DNA of 64,000 bases from Mesostigma viride (lineage: Eukaryota > Streptophyta > Mesostigmatophyceae > Mesostigmatales > Mesostigmataceae). Shown in pieces: positions 42,673-53,720 of the stretch. Positions within the stretch are counted from its first letter, which is position 1. Each line of letters begins with the position of its first letter. The stretch spans positions 4,421,091-4,485,090 of the forward strand of contig RPFO01000156.1 of assembly GCA_009746045.1 (NCBI GenBank), written 5' to 3'. The translations under genes and the position numbers were made by a program. The notes under the pieces are model-generated. The model was not told the origin of the DNA. It did not search any database and worked only from the letters and a program-made list of their open reading frames with translations.

Positions 42673-44068
42673 AGTATGAGTGGCAGAGTGTGGACTGGGG
42701 CCGTCGCCGGGTCTGGTTTTGCTGTCAGTCCTCGGTGATGATGATGACAAGTCGCTCGTCAAGCAGGTGGCAGGCGAGGTTGCCTCAGCTTCAGCCCGCC
42801 CTTTCCCTTGGGCAGGTCCCTTCCGTGCCTGAGCCTGCTGAACTTGGCGAACATTTGGGGTGATAAGTGGAGTAACTTTCAGAGGTGGTGGGCGTTCGGT
42901 CCTTGCCCGCAGAATCGGACATTCCCCAACCGGGCGGGATGTACGATCATGTGCTGAAGGCTTGCGCCCACGAGTTTTTCTCCAGGTTCGAACCGATGGT
43001 GATCGTGTTTGGTACCAGACGGAGATTAAGGGGTTTCAAGAGATAGTGGAAAGGATCGGGAAAGGGAGTGAATTGTGGGAGCGGCTTGAACAGGGGGAAG
43101 GTGATGGGGGGCCTAGGCTCGGAAGGGCGAAGAAGCGAAAAGCTTCCCACGAAGCTGGGGGATTGTCCGCCGTGGTGGAGAGGGATGACCAACAGTTGTT
43201 GGAGGGAGGGGATGGAGGGGATGGAGGTCCGGCAGGAGGGTCTAACCGCGGAGAGACCCCCGTCGAGGTCAGAACGCAGCAGGCCGAACAGATGACGGGG
43301 CCTGAAGGTGATTCGGATCCGCCTGCGGCGAAGAAGCCCGCTTCTCAAGTGACTCGACGGGCAGTCGTGTCACTTGTTGAGGATGATGGAGGTGGGCCTT
43401 CCAAGCCTGCCGCGTCGCAGCCCGTTTTTCAGGTTCCGAAGAAGCAGCTTCGGGTTCCCGCCGACTCTGCCCACCCCGGCGCCTCTGCCCAGTTCTCAGG
43501 TACCGAAGAAGCAGCTTCGGGTTCCCCCGCCGACTCTGGCCATTTCTCAGGTACCGAAGAAGCAGCTTCGTAAGCCAGTTGTGGCAGTGGCTGATTCGGA
43601 CGACGATGCTGAGGAGGAGGAGGAGGAGGAGGAGGACGACGATGCTGAGGAGGAGGAGGAGGAGGAGGAGGAGGAGGAGGAGGAGGAGGAGGAGCAGCAC
43701 GTTGCTACCAAGAAATCCGCCAAGGGTGGGAAGGCTGCGGAGCACGTTGCTTCCAAGAAATCGGCCAAGGTGGGGAAGCCTCCCAAGCCTGCCCTGCCTC
43801 AGAAACGGCGTCGAAAAGCAGTTGTGCTTTCAGATTCGGACGATGAGGAGGAGAAGGAGGAGGAGGATGGCGGCGGAGAGGAGGAGGACGGGGGAAAGGA
43901 GCGCGTTGCTTCCAAGAAGTTACCCAAGACCGCGAAGACTGCCAAGGTTGCCGAGCCCGCCAAACCCGCCCCGGCGCCTGCCCCCCACCCCCAGACGGGG
44001 TCTACCTGCGAGCAGAGGTCGAAGGAAAAGGCCAAAAAGGGTAAGAAAAAATCTGCGAGTGAATTCTG
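42673..44068 (+). CDS. Giant element, plus-strand gene: low-complexity, acidic and Lys-rich exons
   Basis: Frames 42860-43573 and 43374-44129 contain a repeated VPKKQLR(V/K)P unit, long Asp/Glu runs encoded by GAG/GAC repeats (43610-43695), and a repeated VA(S/T)KKSAKGGKA unit. The composition is that of nuclear, histone-binding or nucleic-acid-binding tails. A palindrome variant lies at 43237-43260. The end is a donor TCTG/GTATGT at 44068. Exact exon limits cannot be fixed. Confidence 0.4.
43237..43260. repeat. Palindrome variant inside a coding-like region
   Basis: GGGTCTAA-CCGCGG-AGAGACCC, the only good copy not clearly in an intron or flank. It may mark an unrecognised intron here. Confidence 0.7.
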
Positions 44069-44163
44069 GTATGTAGAGTGTTTTGATTTTTTACGGTTGG
44101 CAGTCCGATTTCTACTAACTCGATTTTAGTCATGCGTTGATGGCATGATCGGTTTGCTCGCAG

Positions 44164-44726
44164 GTAATGAGGATGTGGAGCAGTTACTTCGCTTGGCTAA
44201 TGTGGCGGTGGGCTTCGGACCAGCGGCTGTACATGCTGACACTTCCGGACGGGAGGAGCCTAAGGGGGCGGAAGACAGTCAGGCGGGCGATGAGGATGAT
44301 GACAAGCCCACGTTGGAAATGAGACTTATGGACGGGGAAATGGGGTTCGGAGCACCAGAGGCCTTTTGGTGTGATGGGTGGACTTCAGCCATTATGCAAG
44401 CAGGGAACAAGGATACGGCTACGCCAATGTATGCCAAGCTAGAAGACGTCATGCTTTATGGGCAGGTGTCTGGATACGACACCAAGTGGAGGGACGTCGC
44501 ATTTAAGTTTTTCGCTGAGGGGGAGAAGGGAGGGAAGTTGAAGAACAAGTTGTGGTGGATGCCGCTGGACTACGCGATGAAGGTGGTAAAGCTGACGGAT
44601 GGCAAGAGCTGGAAGGATGTGGAAGTCTGGGCGCCTGCAAAGGAGATCGATAAGAAGAGGAGGAAGTCGAAAACGGAACAGCAGATCGCGGAAGCGAAAT
44701 TACGGAAGAGGCCCTCGAAAGCTTGA
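44164..44726 (+). CDS. Giant element, plus-strand gene: last exon
   Basis: After intron 44069-44163 (acceptor GCTCGCAG), the frame encodes NEDVEQLLRLANVAVGF, an acidic linker, and a globular segment of about 120 residues (LEMRLMDGEMGFGAPEAFW ... YDTKWRDVAFKFF). It ends in a basic tail and a stop at 44726, 210 bp before the right inverted repeat. Family unknown. It is the last coding region before the element end. Confidence 0.5.
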
Positions 44727-44934
44727 GGGAAAGTTAGCACTTGGACATGCGCTGGCAATGCTCGTCCTATGGTCAATACAAAGGTTAGGATGATGTCGAG
44801 TCTCTCCACGTAAAATTTACATGAATTACTAACTTTCAAGCCTCTCGATGTGGAATGTACGCTCAAATTGACATGAATTAAGCATTATGACACCAAATTA
44901 GCTCGAAAATACGCGATCGGACGCCAAATTCGCG

Positions 44935-45016
44935 CGAAAAAAAGATATCGGACGATTGAAACTAGCGTTTTTTTCTTGCAAAATGCGCCAAAAATGACCC
45001 CATTCCGCGTGGGACC
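44935..45016 (-). repeat. Right terminal inverted repeat of the giant element
   Basis: Complement of 22562-22640. It holds the matching blocks TAGCGTTTTTTTCTTGCA and ACCCCATTCCGCGTGGGACC, with one insertion of about 12 bp relative to the left end. Confidence 0.9.
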
Positions 45017-46450
45017 TCCCAGGGTGCTCGTCCTCCTTTTGTGCCTATGTACAGGATGGGCCCTGCAGAGATGGCAGAGCTGAAGACCATACTTATTGGC
45101 CTGTTGGAGGCTGGTCTGATCCTCCCAGCTAACAGTCCTTTCAGTTCTGGGTGTTTGCTTGTACCCAAGCATGATGGGGGGTGGAGGTTGTGCATTGACC
45201 TGCGGGGACTGAACAAGGTGACAGTCAAGTCCAGGTACCCTCTGCCCAGAATTGATGAGCTGCTGGAGAGGACTGCAGGAGCTGCCTTCTTCACCAAGTT
45301 TGACCTCAGGCATGCTTTCTGGCAGATCAGGGTGGCTACTGAAGACATCCCCAAGACGGCCTTTTCTACTCCATGGGGACAGTTCCAGTGGACAGTAATG
45401 CCCATGGGTGCCTCTAACAGTCCTGCCACTATCTATGCAGATGTTTGTCAATGCCATCTTTGGCCACCTGACTGGCAATGCCCTGCCCCAGATCTCACCT
45501 GATCTTCGCAACCCCAGGTTCAAAGACATTGCCCACTTGTGTGACACTACCAGGGTGGTCTTCAGGACTTGTGTGGTCGTCTACCTGGCTGGACGACATT
45601 CTGGTACACTCTCGTACCTTCAAGGAGCATCTGGAGAACGTGGAAGAGGTCCTCAAGGTGATCCATCAGTATCATCTGTCGGTGAAGAGGTCCAAGGTGG
45701 AGTGGGGCCAGGAGGTGAAGTTTCTGGGCTACCAGCTGAGCGCTGCAGGTATGACTCCTGAGGCCAGCAAGGTCTCTGCTGTGTTGGAGTGGCCTGTGTT
45801 GAAGTCAGCTCAGGATGTCAGATCCTTTCTGGGCCTGCATGGTGGGCTGGTACCGACGGTTCATCCCTGACATGGCGGCCATCTCTGGTCCCCTGTTAGC
45901 CCTGCTCAAGAAGGATGTTCCCTTTGAGTGGACTGCAGCATGCCAGCAAGCTTTTGATGTGTTGAAGCAGAAGCTTACCACTGCTCCCTTGCTGGTGGGC
46001 CCCAACCCAGACTTGCCATACCAGGTTAGGTCTGATGCCTCACAGGGTGCTATTGGTGCAGTACTAATGCAAGATCATGGCAAGGGCCCTCAGCCAGTAG
46101 AATACATGTCCAGGAGTATGACGTCTGCAGAACGTAACTACCCTGTTCATGAGCAGGAGCTGCTGGGATTGGTGGTGGCCTGTCACAACGGTGGGAACAC
46201 CTACTGAAGGGGGCTCAGTTTTCTGTGGCCAGCAGCGCCAGGGATGGACAGCGCAACGAGTCTATTACCCTGATGACTGACCACAGACCATTGGTACATG
46301 TGTTGGAACAGACCCGGATGAGTAAGAGGATGGCTGGATGGATGGAGTTCCTGGGAGGGTTTGGACCTTTCTCTGTGAGGTACATTCCTGGTACGCAGAA
46401 TGTGGTGCCTGACGCCCTGTCCAGAAGGAGGGATTTGATGGGAGGTTTTC
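45017..46450 (+). CDS. Ty3 element: reverse transcriptase and RNase H
   Basis: A Ty3-type reverse transcriptase is recognised by LCIDLRGLNKVTVKSRYPLP and FFTKFDLRHAFWQIR. It is followed by an RNase H (VRSDASQGAIGAVLMQD, then ITLMTDHRPLVHVLEQ and YIPGTQNVVPDALSRR). The domain order is normal. The coding part is spread over several frames; the copy is broken. Confidence 0.85.
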
Positions 46451-46933
46451 ATGAGGACTTGGACATCTGTGCTGCCCTGATTTCTGTGGTAGAGTGTGGA
46501 GCTGTGACTAGAGCTCAGGCCAACAACCAGAAGGCTTCTCAACTGTTGACACCACCTGTAGGGAATAACGGTGGTCCCGTGATGCTCATCGACCAGGGCT
46601 CTGTCCCAGAGTTGACAGGCGTCCAGGAGGGTGTCCAGTCACTGTCTGACAGTCTTAGGAGAAGTCCTGATGGTGTGGTGCCCACTCCCACAGTGCAGCC
46701 AGGTGAGGGAGACCCTGCTAGGCGCAGCAGAGGTAGGCCCAGGAAGTGGGTCATGGACCCTGCGTTGGTAGGCCGGTCCAAGGTGTTGGCCTCTCAGGTG
46801 ATGGCAAGGCCAAAAGGGCCTATAGCTACTACTGTCTCATCCAAGCAGTTGGTGGCTAGCCCTGGGCAGGAAGAGGAGATGCAGATGCAGCCCCTGGGAC
46901 CTGACAAGGACCTGGTGTTGCCTAATCCTTTAA

Positions 46934-49219
46934 GGGGAGGGGATATGCCTAAAGGGCACTTTTCTGGAAACCATACCTATGCATGTGCTAAAAATCCAAT
47001 TATGGTTGGGAACCATAAATATGATAAAAAAAAAATTTTCCAGCCACTTGGGGGGGGTACTAGCCCCCACCATACACCGGTTACGCGCTAAAAATAGAAA
47101 AAGACGCTACTTTAGTCACATTTTTCCTAGGACAATGGGCAAACATATTGGGACCAAATCATATATTCCCGCATAGTTCCCCCACTTTTGAGAAAGCCTG
47201 CCTAATTTTGAGCACAAAATAATGATGTTTAGACACATTGATGGATTTTCCCGCAAAAAGGGTCCTTTTTTAAACAAAAAAAAATAAAACAAATCATAAA
47301 CACATGCAATAGTGCCAAATCATATATTCCCAAATACTAGAGAGGGGGGGACATGCAGCCCCAAATTTTCAGGTCATTCTGACAAGCGCAGCCCTATTTG
47401 ATGGATATTCCTAGATTGCCACCTGTGATGACGCTGACGGAGGTTTTAGCTAGTATTTAACCACACTAACACCCCTTTATACATCTAAGCCACGTGAAAA
47501 CTGGCCAAACCACACACTACCATCCTCTGCACATATGGTACCTCCTATGTTCCAGGTTTGACGACGTTCCGACAAGAACTGCCCAAGTTACAACCATTCC
47601 AAGACGGCCACCCATGTAGACACTACAAGGAAATTATAGTAACCATTCAGCCACACTAGCACCTCCTTCTTCATCAAAGACATCTGCAAACTGACCAAAG
47701 CACACATAATTAACTCTTGCACGCTGACGGCAACGCATGCTCAACGTGGGGGTCATTGTGACAAGAACTACTCAAGTTGATGGGTTTCCTATATGACCAC
47801 CTGACAAGGCGCTAAGGACCACTCAGTAAGTCAGTAACCCCACAGTGCCACTTCATATGCCATCCAACATGCACCAAAACCATGCTGAGTATGTTTACAA
47901 TGTACAAAGGGGTGGCCACGCACCTCATACGTCTTCATCATCCCTCCAGCATGGCCAGCCTTGTAAATATGTTCATAGCCTTGACGATGGTAGCCCTAAT
48001 ACGCCTAAGCAGCATTTCCTATGTTTCTCCCAGGTTAGAGTGTAAGGTTGATGCCAACCAAGCTAATCAACTCAACAACACCTCCTAAACTGGTATCCCC
48101 GGCATGGATGACAAACTGGGACTATGGAGGGCGAGGAACCAAGCAGGAACATGGTATATATAGCTTGCATGCAGTCATGCATGTCAACCATGGTTGGCTC
48201 AGCACATTGTAGTCTTGTCACATCATCATAACAAAGGAAAGCTCAAACAACCATTGGTGCCAGCTATCTACATGCAGTCACACAAATGCAATATCTCCAA
48301 CATCATCATCACTAAAACACTTCCATCCCTGCACGATAAAATGCAAAGAAACCACTGGCGGCCCTTCAGCGCATGAGCGCTGTGATGCCGCTGTGGCCTG
48401 CGAAGAGAGGGTGCGTCACTCTTAAACAACAAGAAGCGTCCATACGCACAACATCCTTGCCGGAACGCGTTTTATGAAATGCCTTATACCTTCCCAAAGA
48501 ACTATTGGCTGCGACTGAAGCGGCCCTGACCACGGCATCAACGAAAACAATCTAAAGCTGCCAGGTATTCGACAACACAACGGCAAGCGACGGCGAGCTA
48601 GCTGGCGGAAACTGCCCAAAAAGAACGCAAAAAACCTCGAACGATGAGCTCATAGAAGAAAGCACTGATAGCAGATAACATTCGCAACAAATCTGTACCT
48701 CGCACTCGTAAATCCCTCACCCAGGCGCGCAACAACAGCCGTTCTTCCATGGACAGGTCAGACACGCACTGCGCAGGTCTGAACAATTACTTACCGATAA
48801 TGGCCGAAAATCTGGCAAAAAGCACCAGATCGGTTTAGAATTCGATGCAACCGATATTAACGCCTGCTTCACGGTCAGAAAAACCCTTAAAACCGCGATT
48901 TTACAGCCGCTATCATGAATTCTATTTCATTCCGCGCGACCAAAAAATTCAGATTACCCCCCATGCCGATGGCATAAAAAAACAACAGCGATATTGTCAA
49001 CCAGCTGATTTCCGCCACAAACTAACATCATAAACGCATCGTCTTTTAGATTCGAGTAAAAATTTTGCATTTCGCCTGCCCTGGTGTGGTAGTTTCGCCT
49101 GAACGCAGTCGCCATGGCCACTTCCGCAAGGGGTGCGCGCACCGTGCACGTGAAATTTATGACCTTCGGCTCCGGCGCGAATTTTTTGGCGCCAAAAAAT
49201 TCGGGCATGTCCCGTCCCC
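46934..49219. mobile_element. Second type of TTAA element, 2.29 kb, non-autonomous
   Basis: TTAA on both sides (46930-46933 and 49220-49223). Ends GGGGAGGGGATATGCC and GGCATGTCCCGTCCCC are imperfect inverted repeats. The interior is AT-rich with no ORF above about 100 residues and no transposase motif. The ends differ from those of copies A and B, so this is another family. It lies between the RNase H and integrase regions of the Ty3 element. Confidence 0.8.
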
Positions 49220-49270
49220 TTAAATATTTCCCTGCTGGACGTCATCAAGGCCTTCACCAAAACGGAGGAC

Positions 49271-50797
49271 ATGGCTACTGCAGCTATCCAGAGAGGCAAC
49301 TTTGGCAATAGACCTGTAGAATACTGGGAGGGCGTTCTGTATGTTCACACTCATGATGCAGAGCACACGGTGACTAGAAAGGTGTATGTGCCTGAGATGG
49401 CCATTCCCACAGTGTTACATTGTTTCCATGACGATGTGACTGCGTGTCATCCTGGTTATGCTAAGCTACTTCATGAGGTGCAGCAGAGGTTTTGGTGGCC
49501 TGGCCTTTATCAGGATGTTAAGGCCTATGTGGATTCTTGTGACTCCTGCCAGAGAAATAAGGTCAGGAACCAAGCCACGCCCATCTTTCCCATGGCGATG
49601 CCCATTCCCCTGCGCCCTTGGATCAGTGTGACTATGGATTTTATCTGTGGTCTGCCCATGTCAGATGGTGGCAATGACAGGATCCTTGTGGTCATGGACA
49701 GACTTTCCAGGATGTGCCATCTGATTCCTTGCAATGCTCACCTCACTGCTGCACAGTGTGTAGACTTGTTTATGAAGGAGATCTACCGTCTGCACGGCAT
49801 GCCTAGAGTGATCATCACTGATCAGGACCCCCTCTGGTTGTCAGGGTTTTGGAAGTCATTCTTTGACATCCTAGACACTAAGCTGGCCTTCGGTGTGGCA
49901 TACAGGTGTGCCAGTACTGGGGCGGTGGAGAGGATGAACAGAATTGTCAGGGAGTGTCAAAAGCACTATTGTACCCACGACAACAAGGACTGGGACAAGA
50001 AGCTACCTTTCATAGAGTTCGCAATCAACAACTCTCCTCTGGCTCCTCACCAGATGTCCCCCTTCGTGATCTGCAATGGCCAGTGTCCCCTGACACCATT
50101 CGACTTGGAACTGCCTGACAGAGACGCTGAAGGCCCTTTCCAGCGACGTCTTGGTTCAGTCCAGCAGTTGTTGGCTTCCTTCCAGGAGGCTCACAGCATT
50201 GTGGCTACCCAGCTGTTGAGGACACAGGACAAGTACCTGACTAACGCCTGGCAGCAAACGGTGGCCAGTCATTCCTTTGTAGCCCCCGGGGACTTGGTGT
50301 TGTTGGAAGCCAACAGAGTGCTGCCTGAGAAGGAGCAATGCAGGAAACTGCAACCACTCTGGTTGGGTCCTTACCCAGTGTTGGCCACCTTTCACTATGG
50401 TACCGTGGTCCAGGTCCAGGTGCCTTCTCACTGGAAGCTCAGGAATAATATTTTTCACCTAGCCCAGCTGAAGCTGTACAGGCGTAACACCTTGCCAGGC
50501 AGATTGTCTGCCCCCTTGCCTTATGAGTTGGATTCTGAGGGGGAGAAGATCTATGAAGTGGAGCGGTTGTTGGCTCACAGGGTGAAGGGGAAAGGTCGTA
50601 CTAAACAGCTGCAGTTTAAGGTACACTGGAAGGGAGAGCTAGAGGTGACTGCTACGTGGCTGTGGTTGTCTGATCTCACCAACAGTCACTCTGCTGTACT
50701 AGATATTGTCAGCGTCATGGGATCACCTTGCCTGAGTGGTATGTCATGGGCTCTGAGCGGTGTGCTCCCCTTCATAGCTCCCAGTGAGCACTGCTAA
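49271..50797 (+). CDS. Ty3 element: integrase with chromodomain-like end
   Basis: Contains the HHCC zinc region (CHPGYAKLLHEV ... DSCDSCQRNK), the integrase core (TMDFICGLPMSDGGND, IITDQDPLWLSGFW, GAVERMNRIVRECQK) and a C-terminal segment (LAHRVKGKGRTKQLQFKVHW) like a chromodomain. This places the element among chromoviruses. Confidence 0.88.
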   Translation: MATAAIQRGNFGNRPVEYWEGVLYVHTHDAEHTVTRKVYVPEMAIPTVLHCFHDDVTACHPGYAKLLHEVQQRFWWPGLYQDVKAYVDSCDSCQRNKVRNQATPIFPMAMPIPLRPWISVTMDFICGLPMSDGGNDRILVVMDRLSRMCHLIPCNAHLTAAQCVDLFMKEIYRLHGMPRVIITDQDPLWLSGFWKSFFDILDTKLAFGVAYRCASTGAVERMNRIVRECQKHYCTHDNKDWDKKLPFIEFAINNSPLAPHQMSPFVICNGQCPLTPFDLELPDRDAEGPFQRRLGSVQQLLASFQEAHSIVATQLLRTQDKYLTNAWQQTVASHSFVAPGDLVLLEANRVLPEKEQCRKLQPLWLGPYPVLATFHYGTVVQVQVPSHWKLRNNIFHLAQLKLYRRNTLPGRLSAPLPYELDSEGEKIYEVERLLAHRVKGKGRTKQLQFKVHWKGELEVTATWLWLSDLTNSHSAVLDIVSVMGSPCLSGMSWALSGVLPFIAPSEHC

Positions 50798-50835
50798 CTC
50801 CCCTTTTGGTGCTGTGTGTCTGTGGTTGCCAGCCA

Positions 50836-52312
50836 TGGCAGACTCCCATCCTGAGGGGACACCCAGGCCACCTGCCCAACTCCAAGAGGACGTGAGGGCT
50901 ACGTATGTCTTTCAGCACGACTACGCTGGCCCCAGAGCCACAGGTACTTCGATCCAGGAAGACGCTGGGTTTGTGGAAGCCCATTTTCTCAACCTGTTCC
51001 AGCGTATGGTACATGATCAGCAACGGCACGAGCAGCGTCACGGGGCCTTGATACAAGGTTGATCATGTGGAGGGTCTGGTTACTCAGATGGCAGAACACT
51101 TGAGGGCTGGGCACATTCCAACTGTGGGTTCTGCTGTGCCTGCAGCCTCTGAGGCTCAGGTAGCTCAGGAGGCTATCCCCACCCCGGTGGCCTCAGTCCC
51201 CTCCTCTACGGAGGCTCCTCCACCCCCTAAGGTGGTGGTACACTTGCCCAGGTCTGTTGTCCCAACAAAACAGGTGGAGCAGTACTTGGACCACCGTAAA
51301 TGTGTTCCTGAACAGTGCGAGTGAGTGGTGTAAATCCTTGTACACAGCCATGCAGGCCTTGGACCAGACAGTGGTGGAGGAGGGTGAACTAGTACCTGAG
51401 GGTATGGTAGAGTTGGCCCTGGACTGTCTGCCCCCCAGTCCTTGTGAGATTGGTTCACCCATGGTGGCTTACATTATGCACACCGTCTTTGCAGTGTACC
51501 CGTGGCCTTCGTTTGACATGAGGCCGGTGGAGGGCCAGGACTTGATGGCGGCTCTGCCCAGTGATCTGAGACTCGCCTTTGCAGAGCTCAAGCCAGTTGG
51601 TTATTCCCAGACCTACTCTGAGCTGATCGAGCAAGCTGTCAAGCAGGGAGAGTTTGACATGACTCCGTCGTCCAGCTGCTCTGTGATGTCATGTTTTCCA
51701 CACAAGGACAGCACGGTCTTCGTGGGGCTGCAGTTACCAAAGTTCCCTAACGAGCTGAGGGCCAGGCTCACGCCCTTGAGGGTGCTGGTACCCATCTTGG
51801 GGCCAGGTGGGGGCCTATCAAGGCCTTTCTACAGCTGTGGTGGGCCTATAGCAGCTGGCTATGTCGCCATAAGACTGCCAGTGGCTGGGTCTTCGACCCC
51901 CTCCGACAGGCTGTGGTTACTCTGTCCTACCCTGCCCAGTGCAGTAGGTTTTCAGCTGAGTTGGGCAAGGCTGCTGAGACCTGCCTGGCTATTCAGGTCA
52001 GCAGGAACTGGCCAGATCTGGTGTCCATGGTGGAGCATTTCCCAGTGTTTGGAACGAGGGGGAAGGATACGAAGAAGGGGGATTGGTTCACTCTGTGAAG
52101 GGTTTCCAGGATGGTTGGAGATGGGCTGTGGAGTGAGGTGGGGATCCAGAATGGAGGAGGCCAGTTCTGATGTCCAGTCCAGATTTCCAGCAATGACAGT
52201 TCTGGTTCATGGTAGTCTTGCAGTTGTATTATCCAGGCATGGTTGCCTGTGTGTTAGTCACTTGATGACATTTCATCTGTGGGTGAATTTGTCTTATTCA
52301 GGGTTGACATGA
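50836..52312 (+). other. Ty3 element: region between integrase and 3' LTR with extra reading frames
   Basis: About 1.5 kb with frames at 50784-51062 and 51257-52312. The first product (MADSHPEGTPRPPAQLQ) and parts of the second (VYPWPSFDMRPVEGQDLMA) have amino-acid compositions of real proteins, but I do not recognise them. No envelope features are seen. Chromoviruses usually end soon after the integrase, so this is extra material. Confidence 0.4.
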
Positions 52313-52474
52313 TCAGATGATAATGAGATAGGAGGCCCTTTGGGGATGTAAAAACCCACTTGCTTGTCCCAAGAGGTGGTGGACTTCCTGTTTATGTTGT
52401 GTTGTTTTGTGGAGGTTGTTGTTTATTCTTCTTGGCTTCTAGGAACTGGGAGTTCCTGTCTTGAGGGGGAGATA

Positions 52475-53176
52475 TGTAACAACCAAATGTTACATCCAAA
52501 GTTTTCCTACTGTTGATCTTATTATGAGTTCTTTAGGACAATTATTTGAGAAGTTAGGAGGCTTCGACGTCTGATGGATATTGGGCCTGCTGAGATCTGT
52601 CGAATTTATTGTTCTACCCTCATTGGTCGTGGCCTGATCCACGTAGGGTACTTTGCATGGTTTTGTTCAGTCAGTCATAGATTCTCCTTAATACCGTTGT
52701 ACCTGGTGGATCTGGTTCCAGGTCATGGAGATTCAGTATGTGCTGGCTTTGTGCTGTGTTGAGGATTCGGAGGATAAGATCTTATCTTGAGTGATCCTCA
52801 CTTTTGATTGGTCCTTCCGGGTTAGGGTTGAGCCGACTCTGCGAACACGCTGACTTTTATCCTGTTGGTAGTGGTCGTGCATGTGTGCGTACGTGAGAGC
52901 TAAAGCTATGGTGTAATTCAAGGGTTTCCTTGTTTCATCAATCAAACAACCCTTGCTAAAAGTCAACTATAACTTCAACAGATAGTCGACTTGGATATAA
53001 CTTGTCTGTTGTGTCTAACAAGGGTGGGGACTCATTCCCTTGACTGTTGAAGATCCATCTTCATTGCTTCTCTGGACGTGAAGTTAACTGTCGCGACTCC
53101 AACCCAGGTATAAAGATCTTTTCACACCAATGTTGATACTGAGGCTGTTGCAAACACAACATTTTTAGTCGTTACA
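52475..53176 (+). repeat. Ty3 element: 3' LTR
   Basis: Starts TGTAACAACCAAATGTTACA and ends GTCGTTACA, with short inverted ends TGTAAC/GTTACA. A polypurine tract (TTGAGGGGGAGA) lies directly before it. Length about 702 bp. I found no matching copy upstream. Confidence 0.7.
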
Positions 53177-53720
53177 AACGCGATCTGCAAATGAATCCAG
53201 GCCGGAATCGAACTGGGGACCTCTCGCACCACTTTTGCTGACTATAGGACGGACGTCTCCAGATCCTAAGGCATCGCCAACTTACACCTACAGTCATCCG
53301 CAAAAGTTCTTCTTTCCGGGGAGTGATGCAAGCCTTTCGGATTTGGTACTAGATAAATCATTCGAGATCTGTGTGTAGGAGTACTACACACGTGTCTGCA
53401 CTCGAGACTTGTTCAGTCTCGAACATGATGTGTTCATTGTAGTTTGTTGGAGAAAGATTTCCATTATTTAAAAGATTCCAAATGAGATAGCAATTGTATT
53501 TGATGTAGATGGCGAACCCTAGGAAGTGTATTTTACATTTATACTATTTGTGGCTGTTACACCACCATCAAAGTGGTAAAAATATGTTTCAAGGCCATGC
53601 TCATCGAAGGAGCTATCCTTGTAAGGCCACTGATCAAATACATGGGCTTGCATAACTCATTAAGATGCAGCCCCGACGTATATACACCGAACGAGCCTTC
53701 AAGGCCACTGTGGCCGCCGT
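53177..53720. other. Spacer with a tRNA-like stretch
   Basis: No ORF of note. On the minus strand, 53190-53280 has CAGTTCGATTCCGG like a tRNA B box, but the stems do not fold properly. It may be the head of a SINE or a decayed tRNA. Confidence 0.4.

Larger units (their letters stand above)
22562..45016. mobile_element. Giant (22.45 kb) TIR element of unassigned superfamily, inserted in the Ty3 element
   Basis: Both ends carry GGTCCCACGCGGAATGGGGT as inverted repeats. Homology goes on for about 70 bp, through a second block (TGCAAGAAAAAAACGCTA) and TTTCAATCGTCCGA, with one small offset. The insertion cuts Ty3 between protease and reverse transcriptase. The flanking duplication is short and ambiguous (AGGG or GGGTG, depending on where the ends are placed). 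Contents: a DDE-like gene and a small Cys-rich gene on the minus strand at the left, a 2.4-kb minisatellite in the middle, and about 10 kb of unrecognised plus-strand exons at the right. About 25 copies of a palindrome and two nested TTAA elements complete it. I see no DNA polymerase, capsid, packaging ATPase or other viral hallmark, so I treat it as a DNA transposon. Confidence 0.8.
20324..53176 (+). mobile_element. Ty3/gypsy chromovirus-type retroelement, 5' end missing, opened by two insertions
   Basis: Gag with a zinc knuckle, retropepsin, reverse transcriptase, RNase H, integrase and a chromodomain-like end occur in standard Ty3 order on the plus strand, followed by a 3' LTR (52475-53176). 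A 22.45-kb element (22562-45016) lies between protease and reverse transcriptase, and a TTAA-type element (46934-49219) lies between RNase H and integrase. The element's own DNA is about 8 kb. I found no 5' LTR upstream of gag. It is broken, by two large insertions, the lost 5' end and a few frame interruptions. It must be older than both insertions. Confidence 0.88.

Noticed and set aside
43269-43786. Leu-rich or Ser-rich minus-strand frames
   Set aside because: Antisense of the GAG/GAC acidic run.
22562-45016. Polinton/Maverick, virophage or other viral identity for the giant element
   Set aside because: I found no protein-primed DNA polymerase, capsid, packaging ATPase, cysteine protease or retroviral-type integrase among its frames. 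The unknown genes leave a small doubt.
50836-52312. Envelope gene of the Ty3 element
   Set aside because: No signal peptide, membrane anchor or glycosylation pattern is evident.
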